Part shown: positions 1 to 13,708 of the stretch, in pieces
Position numbering within the stretch: the stretch's first letter is position 1
Layout of the letters: each line of letters begins with the position of its first letter
Assembly: GCA_009760855.2 (NCBI GenBank)
Contig: WPIO01000003.1
Coordinates: 13,195,001-13,257,000, forward strand
Source: Cristatella mucedo
Lineage: Eukaryota > Bryozoa > Phylactolaemata > Cristatellidae
Length of the DNA: 62,000 nt
Reading direction: 5' to 3'
Notes under the pieces: generated by a model
What the model saw: the letters and a program-made list of their open reading frames with translations, nothing else
Database searches by the model: none
What the model was told of the DNA's origin: nothing
Program-made: the position numbers and the translations under genes

Positions 1-1470
1 GTCTGGCTTTAGAGCTAATCACTCCACCGAGTCAGCATTGCTTAGGGTGTACAACGACCTACTTAGGAATGCAGACATAGGTAGAGTGTCTCTGCTTGTT
101 TTGCTCGATCTTTCGGCAGCTTTTGATACTATCGATCACAAAGTTCTTCTAGAGCGCCTCTCATCTCGCCTGGGCATCACTGGCACTGCTCTGCAATGGT
201 TCAGGTACTATCTCAGTGGGAGACTCCAGGGTATTGACATGAATGGACAAAGATCTTCTGAAGAACCTCTGAAATATGGAGTACCTCAGGGCTCCGTGTG
301 AGGTCCGGTTCTTTTCACGGTTTATACTCTCCCTCTTGCTGATGTGATTGCCAAGCACAATCTAGGCTTTCACTTCTATGCGGATGACACTCAGTTGTAC
401 CTTTTCTTTGATCCCTCCCAGCCCTCGAGCACCTCGAATTCTCTCAACTCCCTTGCTTCATGTATTGATGACATCCGCACATGGATGGCAGCAAATTTTA
501 TAAAACTAAACGATGATAAAACTAACTTACTAGTTATGGGCAAACCCAGTGTGATTCAGAAATTGGAAAGGCTGAAGCTCAAAATTGGCTCTGCCAGCAT
601 ATCTTCTGTTGAATCAGCTCGAAATCTAGGTGTCATGTTCCACAGTGACCTCTCGTAAGACCACCACATCAGCCCCACAATCAAGCCTGCCAACTTTCAG
701 CTACATAACATTGCTAAAATTCGGGCTTGTTTAGATAAGGATACCATATCTAAGTTGGTCCATGCATTTGTGATGTCTCGTCTTGACTTCTGTAACTCAC
801 TGCTTGAGGGCTTCCGGCCTGTGCAATCAGGCACTTACAAATGGTGCAAAACTCTGCAGCTAGGCTTGTCTGTCGTGAGTGGTGCAGTTGCCTCATCACA
901 CCTATTTTTTGCAGACCTGCACGGGCTCCCAGTCAAGCAACGGATCGACTTCAAGGTTTTGTCACTCACTTTAAGGTCCCTTCATTCTTTGGCTCCAGCA
1001 TACCTATCAGATCTACTGTCCCATCAGGCTAAGCATCGTACCATCCACTTTTTGGAAACTAACTGTTTACCTATACCTCGTACAAACCTCAAATCCTTCG
1101 GAGACTGTGCTTTTAGTTCGTATGCTCACAAAGCCTGGAACCCACTCCTGACTTGTGTCACAGCGTCCCCTGACTTGACAACATTTAAAAAGAAATTAAA
1201 AACCAACTTAGCAAAGCATTTCGTGGGTCCCTGTGATTCGTCCTGCATATGCTTATGCGTGCTGACACTGTTGCATGCTGCCACTAACCACACTTGCATG
1301 CTGACCCTGTGTATGTCACCCCTTACTATGTTACTCTCCCCGTTTATTGAGCATGCTATTACTAACCATTCGATCGTGTTTCCTCTGCAGAAATTTTAAA
1401 GCGCCTACAGAGAGATTGAGTTCTCTGAGGGCGCTTTATCAAGTGTCCTATTATTATTCTTATTATTAAT
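1..1470 (+). mobile_element. LINE-1 family copy (CR1/L2-like), 5' end outside the window
   Basis: Reverse transcriptase in the typical CR1/L2 style: [37 protein letters not shown] (catalytic YADD) and LDFCNSLL, followed by the C-terminal AARLV and WNSLP-type blocks in broken frames. In-frame stops at 299-301 and 656-658 and later frameshifts make it inactive. The 3' end is the family tail (gcgcctacagagagattgagttctctgagggcgc-like, about 1401-1436) followed by ATT repeats. It sits in an intron of, or beyond, C6orf163-like copy B. Confidence 0.88.
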
Positions 1471-1935
1471 GGCATACATTCATAATGAAGGAATTACATA
1501 CATATATAAAAACATAGTATAACAAAGAGTCAGCTAGTAGATTAAACCCATGTTGATCTCGATACAGAAGAAAGGTCAGCCGACAAGGCGCTACAGTGGG
1601 GCGACTGCTCAAAGATTTGAGCTGAGCATTCCTAGATATCTCTTATGAGGCATAGGTAACTAGAAAGCATGTCGAGTCTGCTTCGAAATCAGCACTCCGT
1701 GCCAGTCAGGCTACGGAATTTCTTAGTCTCTTCTTTGGAATTTAGTTATTAGCAATCACGTATTAATGGTATCTGGTTTTCGAAAAATCTCCAAGACTTC
1801 GCAACGGAAGCTAAATACTAATCGTGTATCGCTCTAGTGCAGTGAGCTGTCGGCCATATGCCGAATAATACTATCGACTCTGATGATATTTGGTTGCGGA
1901 GCTTACAAAAAGTCTGAAACAAATTTTCAGCTCAC
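1471..1935. other. Intronic DNA of copy B; nothing recognised
   Basis: AT-rich, with no convincing ORF, RNA gene or repeat. It lies between the LINE tail and exon 2 of the C6orf163-like copy B. Confidence 0.5.
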
Positions 1936-2461
1936 CTTTAAAGCACGTTCGTGCGCTTTCATCTGATCTCGCAGCTCCTTCTTATGCTCCTCGCTCAGTC
2001 TCATCATGGCTTCGGCCACGGCCGCGGCTTTCAGCATCTCCGCTTCGTGCCATATGGCCTTCTCAACCTCTGCTAAAGCCGCTTGCTTTTCTGCCTCGTA
2101 CTTCTCTGCCACAGAGAGATTTATCCGCTCACCTATACCTAAAACGAGCAAATGCATTGCCGGGTATCGATGGCTTCCAACAACGCACGTTTGCATTGCG
2201 CCCGGGGTCCTCGATGAGCACGTAAAGACATTAAAGCCAAAAATTGTGGAAATATACGTGCTTCATGAAATACGGACCAATAATGTCCTTGTGCGTAATA
2301 ATTTGCGTTCTCACAGGCTTCGTTTCTTCGTAGCGGCGCGGTAATGAAGACTTAGCCGTAGGCGCTGTAGCCCTCACAAGCTCAGGCAGATTGAATTGAT
2401 GATTCCCACTTAACACATGCCTATACGACGCGCTCTTCTCAAATCCTCCTTGTGTGCTCAT
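1936..2461 (-). CDS. C6orf163-like coiled-coil protein, copy B (exons 1-2 only)
   Basis: Two exons are seen: 2461-2278 (ATG at 2461, donor after phase 1) and 2138-1936 (203 nt, acceptor ttttag, donor AAG|GTGAGC). Exon 1 carries a short N-terminus with NLPEL and THKDIIG. Exon 2 is an uninterrupted helix rich in E, K, A and R (GIGERINLSVAEKYEAEK...). The THKDI-then-coiled-coil order matches my recollection of vertebrate C6orf163, a protein of about 330 residues with no established biochemical role. The remaining exons must lie left of the window, because bases 1-1470 are a LINE. Exon 2 has exactly the same length and phases as exon 2 of copy A at 12565-12363, so the two are tandem paralogues. 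The exon 1 donor is GTCCGT, a weak but legal site. Confidence 0.7.
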
Positions 2462-3120
2462 TTTGAAGCCACGTTGAGATCAGCTCATATTGACTGCGAG
2501 CCACTGGCAGGGATCGATCACACGACAGCTGCTGTCGACCATGGCAACCAAATATTTCCGTATCTGTAACTCGGTCAAGGCCGCACATTTTGATTGGACG
2601 CTCTTTCACCATGGCGGCACCGGTTTCACTCTGGGTGTCTTTTATGACCATGTTGCAAGCTAGCTGCGATAAAGATCGCAGGCTGCTGAATGGTAAAAAA
2701 TTTTGAATGCTGAAGACTGTGCGGCTATTAGGGACTCGACACGCAAGCGAAGGGCTCGACGGACGGAATCGTTGCCTCTTATACCGGGGTGAAACGAGCT
2801 AATCGGAGAAAATGTTAGCTGTACATCAGTCACATTCCGCCCGAAGAAGGTCAAACCGACCGGCATCCGAAACCCGCGCGGAAAGACGAAGATGAAAGAT
2901 GTCATTGCATCGATAATTGAGAGCTGGCACATTGTTTTTGGTCGTGGGCCTCGATACGTCGCCGCCACGCGGGTGGGGGCCGGCAAGAAATTCCGTACGT
3001 GCGCTCGCGAATTGGTGTAAGGACTAACAGAGGAGACGAAGACGGAAGACAGCTGTGTTGAATTATTTGAATGATTTATTATTATTATATAATTTAGCTG
3101 AATTTATTGCTGCGGCTATC
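2462..3120. other. Upstream region of copy B
   Basis: Holds the presumed promoter and 5' UTR of copy B. It contains two ORFs on the minus strand (2651-2439, 2986-2660) with no recognisable domain or splice context. No TATA box was identified. Confidence 0.35.
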
Positions 3121-3267
3121 ACCTATTCCGTTTCTGTTGGCTACCGAATGCGAACCGAAAGCCGCTTAGGCTGTCAGTGCGCTATACAAAACTCTCCTGC
3201 CTAACACCCACTTAGTCTTTGTGGCTTTGTGGAGGTACAGGCGGAGACACACTACATTACATTACTT
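3121..3267 (+). mobile_element. LINE-2 family 3' fragment
   Basis: Shares the LINE-2 3' end seen at 28621-28765: tgttggctaccgaatgcg, aaagccgcttaggctgt, gcgctatacaaaactctcc, then tacattacatt repeats. Only the last roughly 150 bp remain. Confidence 0.75.
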
Positions 3268-4403
3268 GCGATCAGACTTCATGAATACAATTCATTATGA
3301 CTGGCGGTTATGTCGCTGCTAATTTCTAATCATGTTTGCTTCGCCTCTGCGAACTCCGGGTGATCGGAGTTGCGTACGCGTATCGAGTTGCATTGCAGAG
3401 TGACGCATATTGCAGAGCGACGCTATGGATATGCGCTTCCACGAGAAAACCGTTCGACACTTAGCGACTAAGAGAGTTATGGGACTCTTTGCTAACTCTC
3501 ATGCGTTTGTTGCCACTTCGCAATGCCGTCGGAGAAAATGCCCTGTTCTTTATAGTTTGTAGGGTACGGTGCTTGCGGCTGTGGCTCTGCTATCAAGATT
3601 GCCGGCCGGCTACACTCCGCGAATCTGGATACCGACGCGCTTCATTAGGGGCGGACCAGCTGTTGAAGCCTAGTCGATTTTATATAGAGATAGATGGGCA
3701 AACCCGTGGCGAAAGCTTATTAGCGGTATTGCAGGGCGTGGCATGTGGCAGGGAGGCGAGATCCGCCGGCAGCGTGCATGGCTCCAGAACGTGTGCGCTT
3801 CTGCGTTAGGGGCTCCGCTTGAGTTATCCGTCAATACACTATGATATTTACCATTCTGTTTTACTCGCTTTGCCTCCGACAGCACAGCGCGTAGATGCGA
3901 ATGCACGCATCACGTACAGGCGACTTCCCGAGACCGTAGGCGGTCGCTCCGTCCGTAGCTGTCTCTCGGCGACCGATTTCTTCAGCACCGTCGACGAAGC
4001 AGCTCGGCACTCAAGAGCCCGGCTCGTCTCGAGGCGGGCGGTCCTCGGCAGGCGCGGGGGCCTTACCAGAAACTGAGCACACTGAGGGGCGCCGCATGAG
4101 ATGGAGCTCGCGGGTTTCGGTCCACAACCGTCACTCCTTTCAGTGGGTCTCAGCTACACCTCACACAATAGAATAGCACAACTCCGTCGCACGACGGATT
4201 CAGTGGCTTTGAGGCGAGCGGATCCTATGTGCCGCTGCAGTAGCTCCGCCTTGGGTTATACCTGTGGATACCAGTAGATCGATGTCGGAGCCTGTCTATA
4301 GGATATGCATGGGTTCGACGTTGCAGCGAATGTCCTACTTGAGTAACTAGGTGAATGCTTAGCCTCCTACTTTCTGAACTTGTAAGGAAATAATAAATAA
4401 AAA
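3268..4403. other. Intergenic DNA; nothing recognised
   Basis: GC-moderate sequence with short overlapping ORFs on both strands (e.g. 3489-3809, 3906-3670). None has family motifs or splice support. No RNA gene seen. Confidence 0.4.
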
Positions 4404-5335
4404 ATAATAGCTGATTTAAAAGCCTCCTTTTGTATAGCCTTAGAAGTGTAGCGGAGTTCCATGGGTCAGAGGCTATTTCCCGCCAAGCCCCGCCATACTC
4501 CGGCCACGCTGCCGCTCGCCATGCCGTTGAGCTAGGGTAAGACGAGCGGCCGTCAGGTTAGACCTCTTTATAATATCGTATGCGCCAACAAAAACAAGGG
4601 AACTAAACAAGTCTACTGGGAGGTTCCTATACAAAGTACACTATAGGGGTGCAAGAAGACGAAGCAAGCGCGAACGAACGCGTTAGTTGGTCAGTCGGCT
4701 TCCGCAGTCCCGCCGTCGTACCGACTCCATTCCAACAGTACGCAGTACGAGCGTACGCCGTAAAAGATCCGACTAAACGAGTAGCTGCTTGGCAAGTCGG
4801 AGTCGACGTGTACCACAGTCGAGAACTTCCGCCGAAAGACGCCAACTCATGGGGTGGGGGTCGAGAATAGGATACACGGGGAACGTGGAATATATAAATC
4901 ACCAACGAGCGTGCTATCCAACTCCGGTCGGGCCTTGGGTACTCGCTGCCTTGCGTGCGTGGCCGCATCGCCGGAGCACGCCTGCAATCATCCAGGTGCA
5001 TAACTCGGCGAGACCGGGAGCCTACAACACCACGACTTACTCGGCCAACTTCTCCTACCCGAGAGCCCCGGTGACCTCTCGTCACCGTACATCCGGCCAT
5101 GCCAATAGATCCGACCCCGTCCTAGCCGGTGACCCTTGCCACATTACAGCCGACCTGTCCTAGCCAACAGAACCTAACCTGGGTACAGAAGAGTCTTAAA
5201 GGCCGTCACCACTGGCAATAAAGGATCGTCGGCAATAAAAGATCGCCCACCGCAGGATTCGAACCCACGACCTTGGAACCGAGATCGTGAAGAGCAACCG
5301 CCTTACCTAGTGCGCCATCATGACGAATGCGGAGT
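4404..5335 (-). mobile_element. SINE-2 copy split by a solo LTR
   Basis: The SINE-2 3' part (tagctgatttaaaagcctcc...ttttgtatag on the plus strand) is at 4404-4446 and its tRNA-like head is at 5188-5335. On the minus strand the head has an A-box-like TGGCGCACTAGGTAAGG and a perfect B box GGTTCGAATCC. The interruption is exactly the solo LTR at 4447-5187 with its GAAG target duplication. Confidence 0.75.
4447..5187 (-). mobile_element. Solo LTR of an LTR retrotransposon (741 bp)
   Basis: The element starts TGTACCCAGG and ends GCTACA (read on the minus strand), giving TG...CA termini. It is flanked by a 4-bp direct repeat, GAAG, at 4443-4446 and 5188-5191. The same sequence occurs in opposite orientation at 54724-55889, with its own 4-bp duplication. 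No gag or pol lies beside it, so it looks like a solo LTR. ORFs inside it (e.g. 5100-4627) are not supported as genes. Confidence 0.8.
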
Positions 5336-6784
5336 TCCAGGACATGCTGCCGGCCGGTGGGGGGGGGGAGCCTCAACCTGGCAGACGACCACCGCCGTGC
5401 CCCACCCGGGACCCCTAAAATCTGCATCGTCCAGAACCTTCGACTCGTGCCTTCGAGGCTGCTTGGTCCACTAGTGGCAGCTGAAGCTGCACCGGTTGGT
5501 CCTTAAGTTGCCACACTTCGGAAGCTGGTTTCAAGCGGAGGTCCGATCGTCCACTCCCAGCTACAGCTTACCGACTTCTCATTACGCCAGCGAACTGTTA
5601 CATTCAGCAGTTACCCAGCAGGTCTGCAGCTTGGCTCTCGTGAGAGGCAACTTTTTTCCCCCACTAAAAGCAGTGCAATCAACTATAGTTGGTTTCGAGT
5701 TTCGAGTTTCACATTAGCATTCGTGCAATGGTTATTTTACGAATGCTAATTTGAAACTTGTTCCAAAGTATACTGTACTTTGAAAAGCTAAGAGCATGTT
5801 ACTGGCCGGGCTAAAACCCAGCACCTACAAAGCGAACGAGAAAACAAAATAACTTATAACTATTTGTCTGTCGCAGGTAATGCATGAGAACTAAAGAAAA
5901 ACTGGCATGCCGGTGGTAAAAGCGTCACTAACTCCGTATCCAACGGTTTGCTTTAAACGTGCCTCTCCGACCAAGACCGGTAGAAAGTCAAATAGTGGGG
6001 CGGAGAGAACTCGCCCAGCAGACCCACAATTATTGGAAGTCGGCTGGAGGATGTCCTTGGTCACGCTCGGCTCTTTGTCTCTCTCACTGCTACAAATGCT
6101 TCCGGTATCGCCTCTCACTTCTACCCCTGCGTTGCTGTCCTGCGTTGCTGTACTCACCATTCGCGAAAATTCGAGTGACTATAAGTTACCTGCCTGTAGA
6201 ATTAGAATAAACGGCAACTCACTACCATGGGCATGGGATTTTACACAAGCATTATGCCAGTGACCAAACTACCTACGTAATGTCGCGGCCGGCCAAGCAG
6301 AAGGCAGTATCAAAGGTCATCACAATGAGCTTTTGCAAAAACTACTTCCCTTAATTATGACAGTGACGAGCAACAGGCAAGTGTGCCTTTAGAACATTCC
6401 AGAGAAGACCTACTTTAACTGTGGCATCCTGATCGTTGGTAATCGTTAACGTTATGGTGACTAGTCAATATTTCTTTCAATATTGCAGCAATACTGAAAA
6501 TTAGTATTGCTGCTGTTTATTGTCGATTAGATCCGCAGTGCTCGATGCATGCTTTACGTGTGCTTTTTGACAGCAAAGTCCACGTTGATTAGCTTGCGAT
6601 ACAGCATTGATGTGCCTCTCTTTAGTACGACGAAGTAGTTTATCCCAAATAGTAGTTTATCCCAAATAATTCACAAAATACTGAAAATTGAAAGAATGTG
6701 TTTGTACACGTCTCTTTAGGAGAACGCATTCATACTTATTTCAATGAAGTGCTCAGCTCAATAAACTTGCAATCGTTACCATAA
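5336..6784. other. Intergenic DNA; nothing recognised
   Basis: Mixed-composition spacer with overlapping ORFs around 5891-6263 on both strands and no family similarity that I can see. A short duplication of tagtttatcccaaat occurs near 6637-6667. Confidence 0.4.
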
Positions 6785-6930
6785 CTAACGCCGAGCTGGC
6801 TTGGTCCAGCGGTTAAGGTGCTCGCTCCGACCAAGGTCTGGCTGAGGTCGTGGGCTCGAGCCCCGAGGCATATGTGAAGCGCCTGAATAGAGATTAAGTT
6901 CTCTTGGGGTGCTATACAAATGAGTTATAT
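6785..6930 (+). mobile_element. SINE-1 copy (tRNA-derived, LINE-1-like tail)
   Basis: The head has TGGTCCAGCGGTTAAGG (A-box region) and GGGCTCGAGCCCC (B-box region). The tail gcgcctgaatagagattaagttctcttggggtgctatacaaatg closely parallels the LINE-1 3' end. It has no coding capacity. Confidence 0.78.
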
Positions 6931-7034
6931 ATTAATCTCGGTAAGCTTTAGGAATGCTGTTTTCTATACAAACATGTGCCAGTATATCTCTTTTAGTATC
7001 TTGAAGCTTAAAATGCACTTTTTTATTAAAGAGT

Positions 7035-7212
7035 TTGGTGGGTCTTTGTGATTTGTCCTTCGTGTGCATGCTTATGCTTACACTATGCCTACTGCTTGTG
7101 GATGTGATCACCAAACATCTGTTAATTCTTTATATATGCAGCATCTGTATAAGTGCCTAGAAAAAGATTCAGTTCTCTGAGGGTGCTATACAAATGTATT
7201 ATTATTCTTATC
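7035..7212 (+). mobile_element. LINE-1 3' UTR fragment
   Basis: Contains gtgggtctttgtgatttgtcc, the GCATGCTTATG spacer and the tail gtgcctagaaaaagattcagttctctgagggtgctatacaaatg, followed by attattattc. Confidence 0.72.
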
Positions 7213-7224
7213 TGTACGAAATCT

Positions 7225-7770
7225 GCGTGTCCTGTTCCAAAGTTACCATTCACTTGATGACCATATTAGCCCAAAAGTGAAGTCTACCTACTCACAACTA
7301 CGCACATTTGCAAAACCTCGGGCCTGCTCAGTCACATACCCCAGTCGATTTCAAGCTTCTACCACTCACTTTTATGCCCCATCTTTCTCTTCCTCTAGCT
7401 TGCCTATCAAGAAATACTTCCTTGTCAAGCTTTGCACCGTATCATCCGATCTTCTGACTCAAGTTGTTCAGCTCTGCCTCTACCCGATCTCAACTACTTC
7501 TGGCTACTATGCCAACAGTTTGAATGCTTCCTAAGCCTGCAACTCACACTCGAATGACATAATGACATCCAAAGAGTCGATGACATTTATAAATAAGCTA
7601 AAACGCAGCCTGTTCCTCACAGCACTTGCCCTGTTCGTGTGAAATATCCTTTGTTCGCTCACACACGATGGTACTGTGCACGTCGCCACTAATCAATTGA
7701 TAACAAATTATTTTCTTACACATTTAATATGCTTTGAAAGAGATTCAATTCTCTTACGCTGATGTTGAAG
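7225..7770 (+). mobile_element. Degenerate LINE-1 3' half
   Basis: Starts in the segment corresponding to FHSDLSLDDHIS (ttccaaagttaccattcac...gatgaccatattag). It passes through a decayed C-terminal region and ends with a decayed 3' tail (gctttgaaagagattcaattctctt). Many frameshifts. Confidence 0.6.
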
Positions 7771-9058
7771 TTTCTGGTTATTATCAACATCGGAGCAATT
7801 GGTTAATTTACTCATTTGCATAATTCTAAAATAATGGTTTAAAAATAATCTCCGGAGAAACGTCCTAACAACACAATAGCTCATGAAAAAAGTTTGGAAT
7901 GCTGTGTGGCGGATGGCTTCGCTTAGATTCATTCACTAAAGTAAAACTGACAGGGTGGCCACATTTGAGAAGAACGCTATAAAATCGCATGCCAAAAGTA
8001 GCCTTGTCGTCTTTTCCATCGAGTAGGCCAATGGTAAACTATTCTACAACCTCAAGAACTCATTGGACTTGATGCACGGCACAACCTCAATCTCTACCGA
8101 GCAATACCAGGTGCCAGTCCACTTAAGTTATTGGGCATCGTACCAGTAGATCAATTCCTGACGATCGCTGCCATATAGCCAGTGCCTCGATGCATCTTTA
8201 GTAGCTGGCATGGCTGCTAAGCCTAATTAGTACCAAGAAAAGGGTTTTGGGTCTGGCCTATACTCCATGTCGGCAAGCAAGCGTAAAACGACACTCGAGC
8301 CGCTCACGCGTAAAGAACAGTAAGTTTTATGGAGAAAGTAGCCTCGGGTGAGCTGAACTCAATGCCGTACTATCTATAACATGCACAATCACCACTACGG
8401 CGAAAGCTCCTCCCGAATCATTCCTTGCATATTTTGCATATATTCCTTGCATATCTGAGTAAACTAAGTTCTCGATATTTGAAGACCGGGAAGTTAAGAG
8501 TAGCGACCAAAATTAGGTCTGGTAACTTGACGGCGAATGTGAATTACCTTGCATTGGTACACGGCGCCGACACAGAAATTTGATAGGAGTGCTATTCACG
8601 AATGACAATGGTGACACTATTTCTTGTATGCTTAATGTGCCCTACTTGTACTAATTATTTAAGCCTGTAGCCTTTTAAAAACCCATACGCTAACATTAAG
8701 CTATGCTGTTTCCCTATTGTTCCGATACTAACGTATCACGTTTGGTGGAATTTCTATGTCGATGTCAAAGCTCGGTGTGGTGCACATACGGAGCACGAAG
8801 GCATAGAAGAAACTGATGCTTTAATCAACTTCCCCAGCAACTACCACACGTTAACGGAATGGACCGCTTGGCAGCTTTCGAACAAGCTCCGAATGATTTT
8901 CGCCACGCAACTGCTGCCAAACGATCCGATTATGCCGTCCAACGAGAGCAACTCTCACGACAATCAGCAGCTGCAATAGAGTTGCAGGTGGCGCCCAAGA
9001 GCATAGCTTGCTGCTGAATGACTATTAAAAGAGAGTATTTGCAGCTTCTTCAAGACGC
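7771..9058. other. Spacer downstream of copy A
   Basis: AT-rich. A 52-codon plus-strand ORF (8859-9017) starting MDRLAAFEQAPNDF is coding-like in composition but has no supported partner exon. Otherwise nothing is recognised. Confidence 0.35.
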
Positions 9059-12831
<3,773 letters not shown>

Positions 12832-13708
12832 GACAATTTCTCGGCTGTTTTAAAACTAGGTACAGTTCTCAGCGCTGCATGGTTTCCGGGATAGCATTTT
12901 CTAATCAAGCGGCCCAACTGGCAGCCATAGCGAAGTTAGGCCCACGTTGCTTCCTGCTGTCCATGGCAACTGGGTGGCAGCAAATGACTCTTATCTGTTT
13001 ACAAATTTCGATAAAAAATTTATAAATTAAAACATGATTAAACATAATTTAAAAGAAAGGGGGAAATTTAGAGAAGGAGAGAACCGAAAGAATCACGTGT
13101 GTACCGCGCATACCCGGTGTCGGGGTCGCGTGTGAATGTGAGGACCAGAGTGCCGCGCTGCTCGCCGTACGGTGGCCCACGCTGCGTCTGAAATAGTGCA
13201 TTTGCCTTCTGGCTGAGCCCGTCGTTTCGGGTAAGTGAACAATATATTTGCACTATTTAAGTATAAATTAATGTGGTGCCCAAAGTGACACGTTTGCTGG
13301 CATTCGGTGTTCGTGGCGGGCTGCGGCGGGCGTGTACCGTCGTGGCATTTAAACCTCCCCTGATGTAGCTTGCCAGGGGTACGTTTTCGTTTCCCGTGAA
13401 TCCTTAAATTACTTTTTTTATTTGATCTAGTCGTCATATTACTGATGGTCGAGTATATATGGTGTCACATCGGTGGCTTTTGTTCCCTTATGTTGGCAGC
13501 CACGTGTTCCGAAGCGTTGGCCCATGTGCATTCACAAGGGTCCTAGTTGCCCCGACTTTGTCGTATAGCGTAACTAACTTCCAGCGTTACCCAAAAGCGT
13601 CATCTTTTTGGAATTAGTGACTCCTTTCGGTTGTGTGTTTGGTTGCATTAGAATGCAAAAGATGTTTATGGCCACCTATTCACACCCCTCCACCTCGTGG
13701 CTTACCGC
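12832..13708. promoter_or_regulatory. Divergent intergenic region between copy A and PGC-1
   Basis: About 0.9 kb separates the start codons of the minus-strand C6orf163-like gene and the plus-strand PGC-1 gene. It must hold both promoters. TATA-like AT stretches occur near 13253-13272, but no transcription start can be fixed. Confidence 0.4.

Noticed and set aside
4627-5163. 157- and 124-codon ORFs on both strands
   Set aside because: They lie inside the solo LTR, and the other LTR copy does not keep the same frames without breaks.
5225-5330. tRNA gene on the minus strand with a perfect GGTTCGAATCC
   Set aside because: Same unit repeats at 51.7, 57.2 and 57.3 kb with a non-tRNA tail: SINE-2.
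6785-6870. tRNA gene
   Set aside because: A and B boxes are present but the cloverleaf is not complete, and the unit recurs with a LINE-like tail, so it is a SINE.
13697-13708. GTG start for PGC-1 four codons before the ATG
   Set aside because: Nuclear animal genes start at ATG; 13709 or 13829 are the sensible choices.
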